Shown piece after piece: positions 40,817-49,138 of a stretch of 64,000 nucleotides of DNA. The position numbers and the translations under genes were made by a program. Under the pieces are notes generated by a model. It ran no database searches and had not been told where the DNA came from. It saw nothing but the letters and a program-made list of their open reading frames with translations. Each line of letters begins with the position of its first letter. The first letter of the stretch is position 1. The stretch comes from Eubacterium sp. UBA3279 (GTDB lineage: Bacteria > Bacillota > Clostridia > Lachnospirales > Lachnospiraceae): positions 15,830 through 79,829 of the forward strand of contig DETV01000106.1 of the NCBI GenBank assembly GCA_002361775.1, read 5' to 3'.

Positions 40817-42709
40817 ATGAGTGAATTCAAAATGACTACCGTTGAAGAGATGGAAGCGGCTACCGCCCGCCTGCTGGAAACGGGAGCAAAAGTAGGAGCT
40901 GACTCCTGGCAGCTTCGTGTTAAAAATCAGACACCACACTGTAAATTTGGAGAGCAGGGTATCTGCTGTAGAATCTGTTCTATGGGACCTTGCCGTATTA
41001 CCCCGAAGGCTCCGAGAGGAATCTGCGGATGTGATGCTCATGGTATCGTAGGACGTAATTATTTGAAATTTACAGCAGGCGGAGCAGCTACTCACTCTGA
41101 TCATGGACGTGAAATCTGCCATACACTGCACTGCGCATCTGAAGATGGATGCTATAAAGTAAAAGATCCTGAGAAGCTGCTTCGTATCGCAAAAGAGTGG
41201 GGTGTTGAGACAGAAGGTAAAGATATTTATGATCTGGCTCACGAGATGGCAGAAGTTGGTCTGATGGAATACGGTAAACCATTTGGTTATCAGAAATTTA
41301 TGGACAGAATGCCAGAATCCCAGAAACAGATGCTGATCGATAATGAAATCGCACCTCGTGCTATTGACCGTGAGGTTTCCTCTTCTTTACATATGACACA
41401 TATGGGATGTTCTTCTCTGCCGGAAGCTCTGGTAAAACAGTCTCTGCGCTGTGGTCTGGCTGACGGATGGGGCGGTTCCATGATGGGAACTGAGTTCTCA
41501 GACGTTCTGTTTGGAACTCCGAAGCCGATTGATACAGAAGCTAACCTGGGCGTAATGGTAGAAGAAAACGTAAACATCGTTGTTCACGGACATGACCCCA
41601 GCCTTTCTGAAATGATCTGTGAATATGCAGATGATCCGGAAATGATCGCTTACGCAAAAGAAATGGGAGCAAAAGGAATCACAGTATCCGGTGTTTGCTG
41701 TACTTCCAACGAAGTAGCTATGCGTCGTGGTATTCCTATGGCTGGTAACTTCCTGCAGCAGGAGAACGTAGTTCTCACAGGTGCATGTGAAGCTATTGTT
41801 GTAGACGTTCAGTGTATCTTCCCTGCATTGGGACCTCTGAGCAAATGTTTCCATACAAAATTTGTGACAACTTCTCCTATCGCTCAGATGCCAGATTCTG
41901 AGTTCATCCGTTTCAGCGCTGAAACAGCAGGAGAAAATGCAAAAGCTATTGTTAAGATGGCTATTGAAAACTTTAAAAACAGAAAACCGGAACTGGTTCA
42001 CATCCCGGATATGAAACAGAAAGCTACAGTAGGTTACTCTGTAGAAGCTATCGTAAAAGCTCTGGATGGCGTTACCAATACACAGGTTGATGTAACAGGA
42101 ACAACAAAACCACTTCTGGAATGTATTACTTCCGGTGTTATCCGTGGAGCAGTTGCTATGGTTGGATGTAACAATCCGAAGATCCGTCCTGACTATGCAC
42201 ATATCGAGCTGATGAAAAAATGTATCGCAAACGATATTATCATCATTGCTTCCGGATGTTCTGCACAGGCAGCTGCAAAAGCAGGTCTGATGGACAAAGA
42301 AGCTAAGAACCTTTGCGGTGCAGGTCTGAAACGTGTTTGTGAACTGGCTGATATCCCGCCGGTACTGCATATGGGATCTTGTGTGGATATTTCCCGTATG
42401 CTGGTTCTGGCAGCAGAACTGGCAAAAGATTCCGGTCTGAAGATCAACCAGCTTCCAGTTGTAGGATGCGCTCCTGAATGGATGTCTGAGAAAGCTGTTT
42501 CCATCGGTAACTACGTTATCGGTACAGGTATCGATACTTATCTGGGTGTTGATCCTTACGTATCCGGTTCCGATCAGATGGCTCAGCTTCTGACAGAAGG
42601 CACAAGAAAATGGTGTGATGCTGCATTTACAGTTGAGACCGATATTGAGAAATTAGTAGACCTGATGATTGCAAGAATCGAAGAAAAGAGAGCAGCTCTG
42701 GGAATCTAA
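40817..42709 (+). CDS. acsA: Carbon monoxide dehydrogenase, catalytic subunit of CODH/ACS
   Basis: 630 residues, homologous to CooS/AcsA. N-terminal cysteines for the D and B [4Fe-4S] clusters are at 42, 50, 51, 54, 59, 70 and 72 (TPHCKFGEQGICCRICSMG, PCRITPK, GICGCDAHG). Later GVCCTSNE, VDVQCIFP, MVGCNNPK, IIASGCSAQ and LHMGSCVDI supply C-cluster ligands. It reduces CO2 to CO with ferredoxin and passes CO to acetyl-CoA synthase. ATG 40817 follows AAGGAGG; the frame extends to 40790 but without a suitable site. Confidence 0.97.
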   Translation: MSEFKMTTVEEMEAATARLLETGAKVGADSWQLRVKNQTPHCKFGEQGICCRICSMGPCRITPKAPRGICGCDAHGIVGRNYLKFTAGGAATHSDHGREICHTLHCASEDGCYKVKDPEKLLRIAKEWGVETEGKDIYDLAHEMAEVGLMEYGKPFGYQKFMDRMPESQKQMLIDNEIAPRAIDREVSSSLHMTHMGCSSLPEALVKQSLRCGLADGWGGSMMGTEFSDVLFGTPKPIDTEANLGVMVEENVNIVVHGHDPSLSEMICEYADDPEMIAYAKEMGAKGITVSGVCCTSNEVAMRRGIPMAGNFLQQENVVLTGACEAIVVDVQCIFPALGPLSKCFHTKFVTTSPIAQMPDSEFIRFSAETAGENAKAIVKMAIENFKNRKPELVHIPDMKQKATVGYSVEAIVKALDGVTNTQVDVTGTTKPLLECITSGVIRGAVAMVGCNNPKIRPDYAHIELMKKCIANDIIIIASGCSAQAAAKAGLMDKEAKNLCGAGLKRVCELADIPPVLHMGSCVDISRMLVLAAELAKDSGLKINQLPVVGCAPEWMSEKAVSIGNYVIGTGIDTYLGVDPYVSGSDQMAQLLTEGTRKWCDAAFTVETDIEKLVDLMIARIEEKRAALGI

Positions 42710-42718
42710 TGACAGATT

Positions 42719-42738
42719 CCGGTCTGTTACCGGTTTTT
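42719..42738 (+). terminator. Weak terminator-like hairpin after the CODH gene
   Basis: CCGGT-CTGTT-ACCGG followed by TTTTT. The stem is only 5 bp, so partial termination or a processing point between the CODH gene and the second cooC is the most that can be proposed. Confidence 0.4.
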
Positions 42739-42777
42739 GAATACAGGCAAATATTTATTTAAGGTGGATGAGAGAAT

Positions 42778-43557
42778 ATGAAAATTGCAGTTACCGGCAA
42801 AGGCGGCGTGGGTAAGACAACATTTGCTGCGACTCTGGCCAGACTTTATGCGGAAGAGGGCAGACATGTAATGGCTGCCGATGTGGATCCGGATGCCAAT
42901 CTTGGACTGGCGCTGGGATTTTCCGAAGAGGAACTGGACAGTATTGTTCCCATCAGCAAGATGCGGAAACTGGTGGAAGAGAGAACGGGTGCAGGACCGG
43001 ATAATCAGTACTATAAAATCAATCCTAAAGTGGATGATATCCCGGATGCATACGGTAAAGTATGCAACGGAGTAAAACTTCTGGTGTTGGGTACTGTGGA
43101 GACCGGTGGCGCCGGCTGTGTTTGCCCGGAACACGTGATGCTTCGAAGAATCATCAATAATCTGGTGCTTCATCGGAAAGATGTGGTGGTTTTAGATATG
43201 GAAGCAGGACTGGAGCATATGGGACGGGGAACTACAGAAGGTATGGATCAGTTCATCGTAGTGATAGAACCGGGTTCCCGGAGTATCCAGACTTACAAGA
43301 ACGTAAAGCGTCTTGCCGCTGACCTGGGGGTAAAACAGGTTCATGTGGTTGCCAACAAAGTCCGCGATGAGAAAGATGAGGAATTTGTAAAAGCACACAT
43401 TCCGGCAGAGGATCTGCTGGGATTTATCCACTATAATACGGAGATCATGGATGCAGACCGTCAGGGATGCTCCCCTTACGATTACAGTAAATCTGCAGTA
43501 GATGAGATTCGTAAAATAAAGAAAAAGATCGATAAAATCGATGATTGCAATGAATAG
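42778..43557 (+). CDS. acsF: CooC/AcsF-type nickel-insertion ATPase (second copy)
   Basis: 259 residues. Walker A VTGKGGVGKTTFA, MAADVDPDANLGLALGF, the metal-binding GCVCPEHVM (CxC), and VVLDMEAGLEHMGRGT. It is clearly a paralogue of the cooC at 39971 but quite diverged, for example in the middle. Its place immediately before acsB suggests it serves acetyl-CoA synthase (A-cluster nickel), the role reported for AcsF, while the first copy serves CODH. That division of labour is inferred from position. Confidence 0.88.
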   Translation: MKIAVTGKGGVGKTTFAATLARLYAEEGRHVMAADVDPDANLGLALGFSEEELDSIVPISKMRKLVEERTGAGPDNQYYKINPKVDDIPDAYGKVCNGVKLLVLGTVETGGAGCVCPEHVMLRRIINNLVLHRKDVVVLDMEAGLEHMGRGTTEGMDQFIVVIEPGSRSIQTYKNVKRLAADLGVKQVHVVANKVRDEKDEEFVKAHIPAEDLLGFIHYNTEIMDADRQGCSPYDYSKSAVDEIRKIKKKIDKIDDCNE

Positions 43558-43569
43558 GAGGAAAAGACA

Positions 43570-45699
43570 TTGACATTATTTGAAAGAGTATTTAATGGAA
43601 ATGATGCTGTATATGGTCTGACAGAACAGGCAATTGATGCAGCAATCGCCCAGCATGGCGAAGAGAAAGCTGTCAGTTTACCTGAAACTGCATACGGCTT
43701 ACCTTGCTACTATGCTGTAACAGGTGTAAAAGTAACAAACTTAAAAGAATTAAAAGAAGCTCTGGGAGTTGTAAAAACTCTTATGACAAGAGAGCCTCGT
43801 CTGAACGATGCATTTATGTCCGGTGTTGCAACCGCTCTGTGTGCAGAATTTATTGAAGCTCTTAAATATATCGATGGCGCAACACCATACGAAGCTCCAC
43901 TGGCTGGACATCTGCCGGATGCTGCAATTCGTGAACTTGGTGTGCCGCTGGTAACAGGCGATATCCCTGGTGTGGCAGTTATCCTTGGCTCTGCTCCTTC
44001 CGTTGAAGAAGGTGTAGCTCTGGTAAAATCTTATCAGGCACAGGGTATTCTGGTAACACTGGTTGGTGGAATCTGTGATCAGGTTGCAGAAGCTGGTATG
44101 TCCACAGGCGCAAACGTTCGTGTTATTCCTCTGGGTAAAGATGTTACTGCTGTTATCCATGTAGTATCTGTAGCTCTGAGAGCAGCTCTGATCTTTGGTA
44201 ACATCAAACCAGGCGATGCAGCAGCATTGATGGAATACACATTCAAACGTGTACCTGCATTCGTTAACGCATTTGCTCCTCTGGATGATGTGATCGTAGC
44301 TTGCGGTGCAGGCGCTATCGCACTGGGATTCCCGGTTGTAACAAATGAGACAGAAAATATCTTCCGTGTACCAAAGAGCCTGATCGTTCAGGAAGATGTA
44401 AGCAAATTCAACGCAACATCTCTGGAAGCACGCGATATTAAGATTAAAATCACAAATATCGATATTCCTGTAGCATTTGCTTCTGCTTTCGAAGGTGAAA
44501 TTATCCGTCGTGGAGATATGCAGGTAGAGTTTGACGGTTCCCGTGTAGACTGTGCTGAGCTGGTACACAATGTGGAGATGAACGAAGTAGAAGATCACAA
44601 GATCACAATCGTTGGGCCGGATGTTGATGAGATGGAACTGGGAAGCAAAAACAATATCGCTTATGTTGTTAAAGTTGCTGGTAAAGCTATGCAGCCGGAT
44701 TTCGAACCGGTTATCGAGCGTAAATTCCATAACTATATCAACTGTATCGAAGGTGTATACCACACCGGACAGAGAGATATGCAGCGTATCCGTATCAGCA
44801 AAAATGCATTTAATGCAGGTTTCCGTCTGAAACATATCGGTGAAGTTCTGTATGCATCTGTTAAAAATGAATTTGAAGCAGTTGTTGATAAGTGTGAAGT
44901 TGTAATTTACACAGATCCTGCTGAATGTACAAGAATTCGTCATGAAGTGGCTATTCCTACATTTAACAAACGTGATGACCGTCTGAGAACTCTTACAGAT
45001 GAGTCTGTAGATGTATATTATAGCTGTATCCTGTGCCAGGCATTCTCCCCAAGCCACGTATGTGTGGTTACACCGGAACGTCTGGGACTGTGTGGTGCTG
45101 TTTCATGGCTGGATGCAAAAGCTACAAATGAGCTGGATCCGAACGGACCATGTCAGGTAATCACAAAAGAACGTGTAATCGATGAGAGAATCGGTGAGTA
45201 CGAAGACGTTAACGAAGCAGTTCGTAAACTGTCTCAGGGTGCATTGGAAGATGTATCTTTGTACTCTATCATGGAAAAACCAATGACATCCTGTGGATGT
45301 TTCGAGTGTATCTGTGGTATCGAGCCATTCTCCAACGGTGTATGTATCGCTAACCGTGAATATGCTGGTATGACTCCTCTGGGAATGACCTTCCCTGAAC
45401 TGGCTTCTATGACAGGTGGTGGAGTTCAGACTCCTGGATTCATGGGTCATGGAAAACACTTCATCGCTTCTAAGAAATTCATGAAAGCTGAAGGCGGTAT
45501 CGAACGTATCGTATGGATGCCAAAAGAATTGAAAGATTTTGTTGCTGAGAGACTGAACGAGACAGCAAAAGAACTGTACGGTATTGAAAACTTTACAGAT
45601 ATGATCGGTGACGAAACAATCGCAACTGATCCTGAGACACTGGTAGAATTCCTGACAGAAAAAGGACATCCTGCTCTGGGTCTTGATCCAATGATGTAA
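43570..45699 (+). CDS. acsB: Acetyl-CoA synthase (CODH/ACS beta/alpha subunit)
   Basis: 709 residues, close to the 729 of Moorella. A-cluster ligands are complete and spaced as in Moorella: Cys486, 489, 498 and 508 (SCILCQAFSPSHVC, GLCGAVSW) for the [4Fe-4S] cube, and Cys575-Gly-Cys577 for the distal nickel (TSCGCFECICG). It joins CO, the methyl group from the corrinoid protein and CoA to acetyl-CoA. The start is TTG at 43570, 7 nt after AGGAGG; no ATG is available there. It begins 12 nt after acsF. Confidence 0.98.
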   Translation: MTLFERVFNGNDAVYGLTEQAIDAAIAQHGEEKAVSLPETAYGLPCYYAVTGVKVTNLKELKEALGVVKTLMTREPRLNDAFMSGVATALCAEFIEALKYIDGATPYEAPLAGHLPDAAIRELGVPLVTGDIPGVAVILGSAPSVEEGVALVKSYQAQGILVTLVGGICDQVAEAGMSTGANVRVIPLGKDVTAVIHVVSVALRAALIFGNIKPGDAAALMEYTFKRVPAFVNAFAPLDDVIVACGAGAIALGFPVVTNETENIFRVPKSLIVQEDVSKFNATSLEARDIKIKITNIDIPVAFASAFEGEIIRRGDMQVEFDGSRVDCAELVHNVEMNEVEDHKITIVGPDVDEMELGSKNNIAYVVKVAGKAMQPDFEPVIERKFHNYINCIEGVYHTGQRDMQRIRISKNAFNAGFRLKHIGEVLYASVKNEFEAVVDKCEVVIYTDPAECTRIRHEVAIPTFNKRDDRLRTLTDESVDVYYSCILCQAFSPSHVCVVTPERLGLCGAVSWLDAKATNELDPNGPCQVITKERVIDERIGEYEDVNEAVRKLSQGALEDVSLYSIMEKPMTSCGCFECICGIEPFSNGVCIANREYAGMTPLGMTFPELASMTGGGVQTPGFMGHGKHFIASKKFMKAEGGIERIVWMPKELKDFVAERLNETAKELYGIENFTDMIGDETIATDPETLVEFLTEKGHPALGLDPMM

Positions 45700-45712
45700 G
45701 ATACCAGGGTCA

Positions 45713-45760
45713 AAAGGCATAAAACACATTGTGCTTGCACATAAGTGTTTTTATGCCTTT
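45713..45760 (+). other. Large intercistronic hairpin after acsB (I)
   Basis: AAAGGCATAAAACAC pairs with GTGTTTTTATGCCTTT (15 bp, one bulge) and an inner TGTGC / GCACA extends it. Only short T content follows, so it may be a partial terminator or a 3'-end stabiliser of the acsB message. Confidence 0.65.
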
Positions 45761-45805
45761 GTGACTCCATCAAATATTACCGATAAAGTCTTAAATAAGT
45801 GAAAG

Positions 45806-45852
45806 ATGGCTGCCAAAAGCCCGCGTACATTTGGTGGAAGATTGGCAGCCAT
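45806..45852 (+). other. Large intercistronic hairpin before acsD (II)
   Basis: A perfect 11 bp stem ATGGCTGCCAA / TTGGCAGCCAT with a 25-nt loop, 13 nt before the acsD ribosome site. No T-run follows. Confidence 0.6.
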
Positions 45853-45880
45853 GAAATAAATAAAAGGGAGGCTAATGAGA

Positions 45881-46819
45881 ATGCCGTTTAATCGTAAACC
45901 ACAGAAGTTTAATGCATCCATCAAAGAAGTTACTATTGGATGCGGTGAAAAAGCAGTCACATTAGGAGGAGAGAATGTATTTCCTTTCTACACATTTGAC
46001 GGAGAAATGAAAAATGCACCAAAGGTAGGTGTGGAAATTTCTGATATGGGAATTCCGGCAGTTGCAGGACTGAAAGCATACTACGAAGGATGTACTACCA
46101 TGGGTGAGATTGCTAAAAAAGCATCCGAAATGGAAGGCGCTGATTTCATTTGCCTGCGTTTGGAAGGCGGAGATCCAAACGGAGCTAACAAATCTGTAGA
46201 AGAACTGGTAGCAATTGTAAAAGAGGTTGCAGATGCTACTGACATGCCTCTGGCTGTAGAAGGCTGCAAAAACGTAGAGAAAGATTCAGAACTTCTAGCT
46301 AAAGTTGCGGAAGCTTTACAGGGTAAAAATGCTCTGATTCTGTCTGCAAGAGAAGAAAACTACAAAGCAGTAGGTGCAGCAGCAGGTCTGGCTTATGATC
46401 AGAAAGTTGGCGCTGAGTCTGCAGTAGATATCAACCTGGCAAAACAGTTGAACGTAGTAACAACTCAGTTGGGTGTTAAACCGGAAAGCATCGTTATGAA
46501 CGTTGGTTCTGCAGCAGTTGGTTATGGATACGAATATGTAGTTTCTACTATGGATCGTATCAAAGCAGCAGCGCTGGCACAGGGTGATGCTATGCTCCAG
46601 ATGCCTATCGTTACACCAGTATCTTCTGAAACATGGAGCGTAAAAGAATCCATGGCTTCCGAAGAAGATATGCCGGAATGGGGACCAGTAGAAGAACGTG
46701 GTATTTCCATGGAAATCATGACTGCAGCAGCAGACCTGGCTTCAGGATCTGATGCAGTAATCTTAATGCATCCTCAGTCTGTAGCAACCATTTCTAAAAT
46801 GATCAAAGAATTAATGTAA
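45881..46819 (+). CDS. acsD: Corrinoid iron-sulfur protein, small subunit
   Basis: About 312 residues. TIM-barrel protein with KVGVEISDMGIPAVAG, DFICLRLEGGDPNGANKSVE, AVEGCKNVEKDSELLAKVAE and SIVMNVGSAAVGYGYEYVVS, matching AcsD of Moorella in order. With AcsC it forms the heterodimer that carries the methyl group on a cobamide from AcsE to AcsB. ATG 45881, 9 nt after GGAGG, is preferred over ATG 45875, only 3 nt away. Confidence 0.95.
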   Translation: MPFNRKPQKFNASIKEVTIGCGEKAVTLGGENVFPFYTFDGEMKNAPKVGVEISDMGIPAVAGLKAYYEGCTTMGEIAKKASEMEGADFICLRLEGGDPNGANKSVEELVAIVKEVADATDMPLAVEGCKNVEKDSELLAKVAEALQGKNALILSAREENYKAVGAAAGLAYDQKVGAESAVDINLAKQLNVVTTQLGVKPESIVMNVGSAAVGYGYEYVVSTMDRIKAAALAQGDAMLQMPIVTPVSSETWSVKESMASEEDMPEWGPVEERGISMEIMTAAADLASGSDAVILMHPQSVATISKMIKELM

Positions 46820-46850
46820 GTGTAAGCGATAGAACAGGAGGATAAAAACT

Positions 46851-48209
46851 ATGGCATTATCAGGTATTCAGATTTTTAAGATGTTACCAAAAAAGAACTG
46901 TAAAGAATGTGGATGTCCTACTTGTATGGCATTCTCCATGAAAGTAGCACAGGGTGCTATGAAAATTGAGCAGTGTCCTCACGTTTCCAGTGAAGCAATG
47001 GAAGCTCTGTCTGAGGCAACTGCACCGCCAATGAAGACAATCAAAGTTGGAACAGGCGAAGGCGAATACACTCTGGGTGGAGAAACAGTTCTGTACAGAC
47101 ATGAAAAAACTTTCGTAAATAAAACAAGATATGCAGTTTCACTGTGCAGTTGCATGGATGATGCTGAAATCGATGCAAAAATTGCAGCTATTCCTGCAGT
47201 AGATTATGAACGTATCGGTGAAAGAATGGTAGTTGAAATGGTATATGTAAACTACGATGCAAACGCTGGTGAAGACAAATATCTTGAACTGGTTAAAAAA
47301 GCAGCAGCTACAGGAAAAACTCTTGTACTGGGTTGCGATGATGTGGAAGTTGCAAAAGCTGCTTTGGGAATCTGCAAAGATGGAAAACCGGTTCTCAACG
47401 GTGCAAATGCTTCCAATTACGAAGCTATGAACGCTCTGGCAACAGAAGCTGGCGTGGTTCTTGGCGTAAGCGGAGCAGATCTGGATGAGATTTATGATAC
47501 CGTTGCAGCTTTGGAAAAAGCCGGAAATAAAAATCTGGTGATCGATGCTACAGGTGCATCTGTAAAAGAAGCTTATGCAAACGCAGTACAGATCCGCCGT
47601 GCAGCCCTGAAAGATCAGGACAGAACTTTCGGATATCCGACAATTGTAAATACAGCAAAACTGGCTCTTCATGACAAATATATGCAGGAAGCTTTAGTAT
47701 CTCTGTTCACTATGAAATACGGTTCCATCGTAGTTACAGAAGATCTGGGATATGCACAGGCTCTGGCACTGTTTGGTCTGCGTCAGAACGTATTTACAGA
47801 TCCTCAGAAACCAATGAAGGTAGAACCAGGTCTGTATCCTCTGAATGGTGCAGATGAGAATTCTATCTGTCTGACAACTGTAGACTTTGCTCTTACATAC
47901 TTTATCGTATCCGGTGAGCTGGAGAGATCCGGTGTACCGGTGAACCTGGTTATCAATGATGCAGGCGGACTTTCCGTTCTTACATCCTGGGCTGCTGGTA
48001 AATTCTCCGGAACTTCCATCTCCAAATATATCCAGGAAAATATTGAAAGCAAAGTAAAATCCAGAAAGCTGATCATTCCTGGAAAAGTTGCCGTACTGAA
48101 AGGTGACCTGGAAGCAAAACTTCCTGGATGGGAGATCATTGTAGCTCCTCTGGAAGCTGTACAGCTTGTTAAATTCCTGAAAGATATGAAAGAAGCAGGA
48201 GAATTATAA
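46851..48209 (+). CDS. acsC: Corrinoid iron-sulfur protein, large subunit
   Basis: 452 residues. The N-terminal [4Fe-4S] motif uses Cys17, 20, 22/25 and 42 (NCKECGCPTCMAFSM then EQCPHV), followed by a TIM barrel and the C-terminal cobamide-binding domain (VPVNLVINDAGGLSVLTSWA, then KLIIPGKVAVLKGDLE). It holds the corrinoid whose cobalt is methylated. It follows acsD by 31 nt with an AGGAGG site. Reactivation of over-oxidised cobalt is the task of AcsV, encoded about 12 kb downstream. Confidence 0.96.
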   Translation: MALSGIQIFKMLPKKNCKECGCPTCMAFSMKVAQGAMKIEQCPHVSSEAMEALSEATAPPMKTIKVGTGEGEYTLGGETVLYRHEKTFVNKTRYAVSLCSCMDDAEIDAKIAAIPAVDYERIGERMVVEMVYVNYDANAGEDKYLELVKKAAATGKTLVLGCDDVEVAKAALGICKDGKPVLNGANASNYEAMNALATEAGVVLGVSGADLDEIYDTVAALEKAGNKNLVIDATGASVKEAYANAVQIRRAALKDQDRTFGYPTIVNTAKLALHDKYMQEALVSLFTMKYGSIVVTEDLGYAQALALFGLRQNVFTDPQKPMKVEPGLYPLNGADENSICLTTVDFALTYFIVSGELERSGVPVNLVINDAGGLSVLTSWAAGKFSGTSISKYIQENIESKVKSRKLIIPGKVAVLKGDLEAKLPGWEIIVAPLEAVQLVKFLKDMKEAGEL

Positions 48210-48227
48210 TTCGTTTCTAATGAAAAA

Positions 48228-48263
48228 CTCATCTGATAACCTCTGTAAATGTTATCAGATGAG
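48228..48263 (+). other. Intercistronic hairpin between acsC and acsE
   Basis: A perfect 13 bp stem CTCATCTGATAAC / GTTATCAGATGAG with a 10-nt loop, no T-run. Confidence 0.65.
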
Positions 48264-48299
48264 ACTGTCATGATAGTAAAGTATAAAGGAGAAAATACT

Positions 48300-49085
48300 A
48301 TGGCAAAATTTGTTACAATTGGTGAAAGAATTCACTGTATTTCCCCGGTAATCCGCAGAGCAATGGATGAGCGTGATCCGGAACCGATTCTGAAACGTGC
48401 AAAAGAGCAGTTGGATGCAGGCGCTACTTATCTGGATCTGAACATCGGACCAGCAGAAAATGATGGTGAAGACCTGATGAAATGGGCAGTTAAACTGCTT
48501 CAGGAAAACTTTGACAATGTACCTCTGGCTCTGGATACAGCAAATAAAAAAGCTATCGAAGCTGGTATTTCTGTATATAACAGAAGCAAAGGAAAACCAA
48601 TCGTTAACTCTGCAGATGCAGGCGGAAGAATCGAAAATATCGATCTGGCTGCAGCAAATGACGCAATCGTTATCGCTCTGTGTTCAGCAGAAGGTATTGC
48701 AGCAGACAATGATGAACGTATGATGCACTGCCAGAACATGCTGGAAAGAGGTATGATGCTTGGTATGGAGCCTACAGATCTGTGGTTCGATCCTCTGTTC
48801 CTGGTTGTTAAAGGAATGCAGGACAAACAGATGGAAGTTTTGGAAGCAATCAAAATGTTCAGCGATATGGGTCTGAATTCTACAGGTGGTCTGTCCAATA
48901 ACTCCAATGGTATGCCAAAGAATATTCGTCCGATCATGGATTCCGCACTGGTTGCTATGGCTATGATGCAGGGTCTTACATCTGCTATCGTTAACCCATG
49001 TGACCTTCGTCTGATGGAAACAATCAAATCCTGTGACGTATTCAAAAACAATACACTGTATGCAGATTCCTATCTGGATCTGTAA
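48300..49085 (+). CDS. acsE: 5-methyltetrahydrofolate:corrinoid iron-sulfur protein methyltransferase
   Basis: 261 residues, standard length. Pterin-binding TIM barrel: GERIHCISPVIRRAM, the conserved DLNIGPAEN, PIVNSADAGG and GGLSNNSNGMPKNIRPIM, where the Asn pair of NSNG interacts with folate in AcsE. It moves the methyl group of methyl-THF to the cobalt of AcsC/D. The frame reaches back to 48249 through the hairpin; ATG 48300 with AAAGGAG is the start. Last gene before a strong terminator. Confidence 0.96.
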   Translation: MAKFVTIGERIHCISPVIRRAMDERDPEPILKRAKEQLDAGATYLDLNIGPAENDGEDLMKWAVKLLQENFDNVPLALDTANKKAIEAGISVYNRSKGKPIVNSADAGGRIENIDLAAANDAIVIALCSAEGIAADNDERMMHCQNMLERGMMLGMEPTDLWFDPLFLVVKGMQDKQMEVLEAIKMFSDMGLNSTGGLSNNSNGMPKNIRPIMDSALVAMAMMQGLTSAIVNPCDLRLMETIKSCDVFKNNTLYADSYLDL

Positions 49086-49100
49086 AATAAAATTATACAG

Positions 49101-49138
49101 ATAAAAACCGGCTGTGCTTTGGCACAGCCGGTTTTTAT
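49101..49138. terminator. Strong bidirectional terminator closing the CODH/ACS operon
   Basis: A perfect 17 bp inverted repeat ATAAAAACCGGCTGTGC with loop TTTG and a T-run on either strand. It ends the acs operon and, on the other strand, the response-regulator gene, whose stop codon lies inside it. Confidence 0.93.

Noticed and set aside
43750..45057. A 435-codon minus-strand frame inside acsB
   Set aside because: The codon pattern of the highly expressed acsB leaves the opposite frame open; the product is Cys/Asn/Phe-rich nonsense without known motifs.
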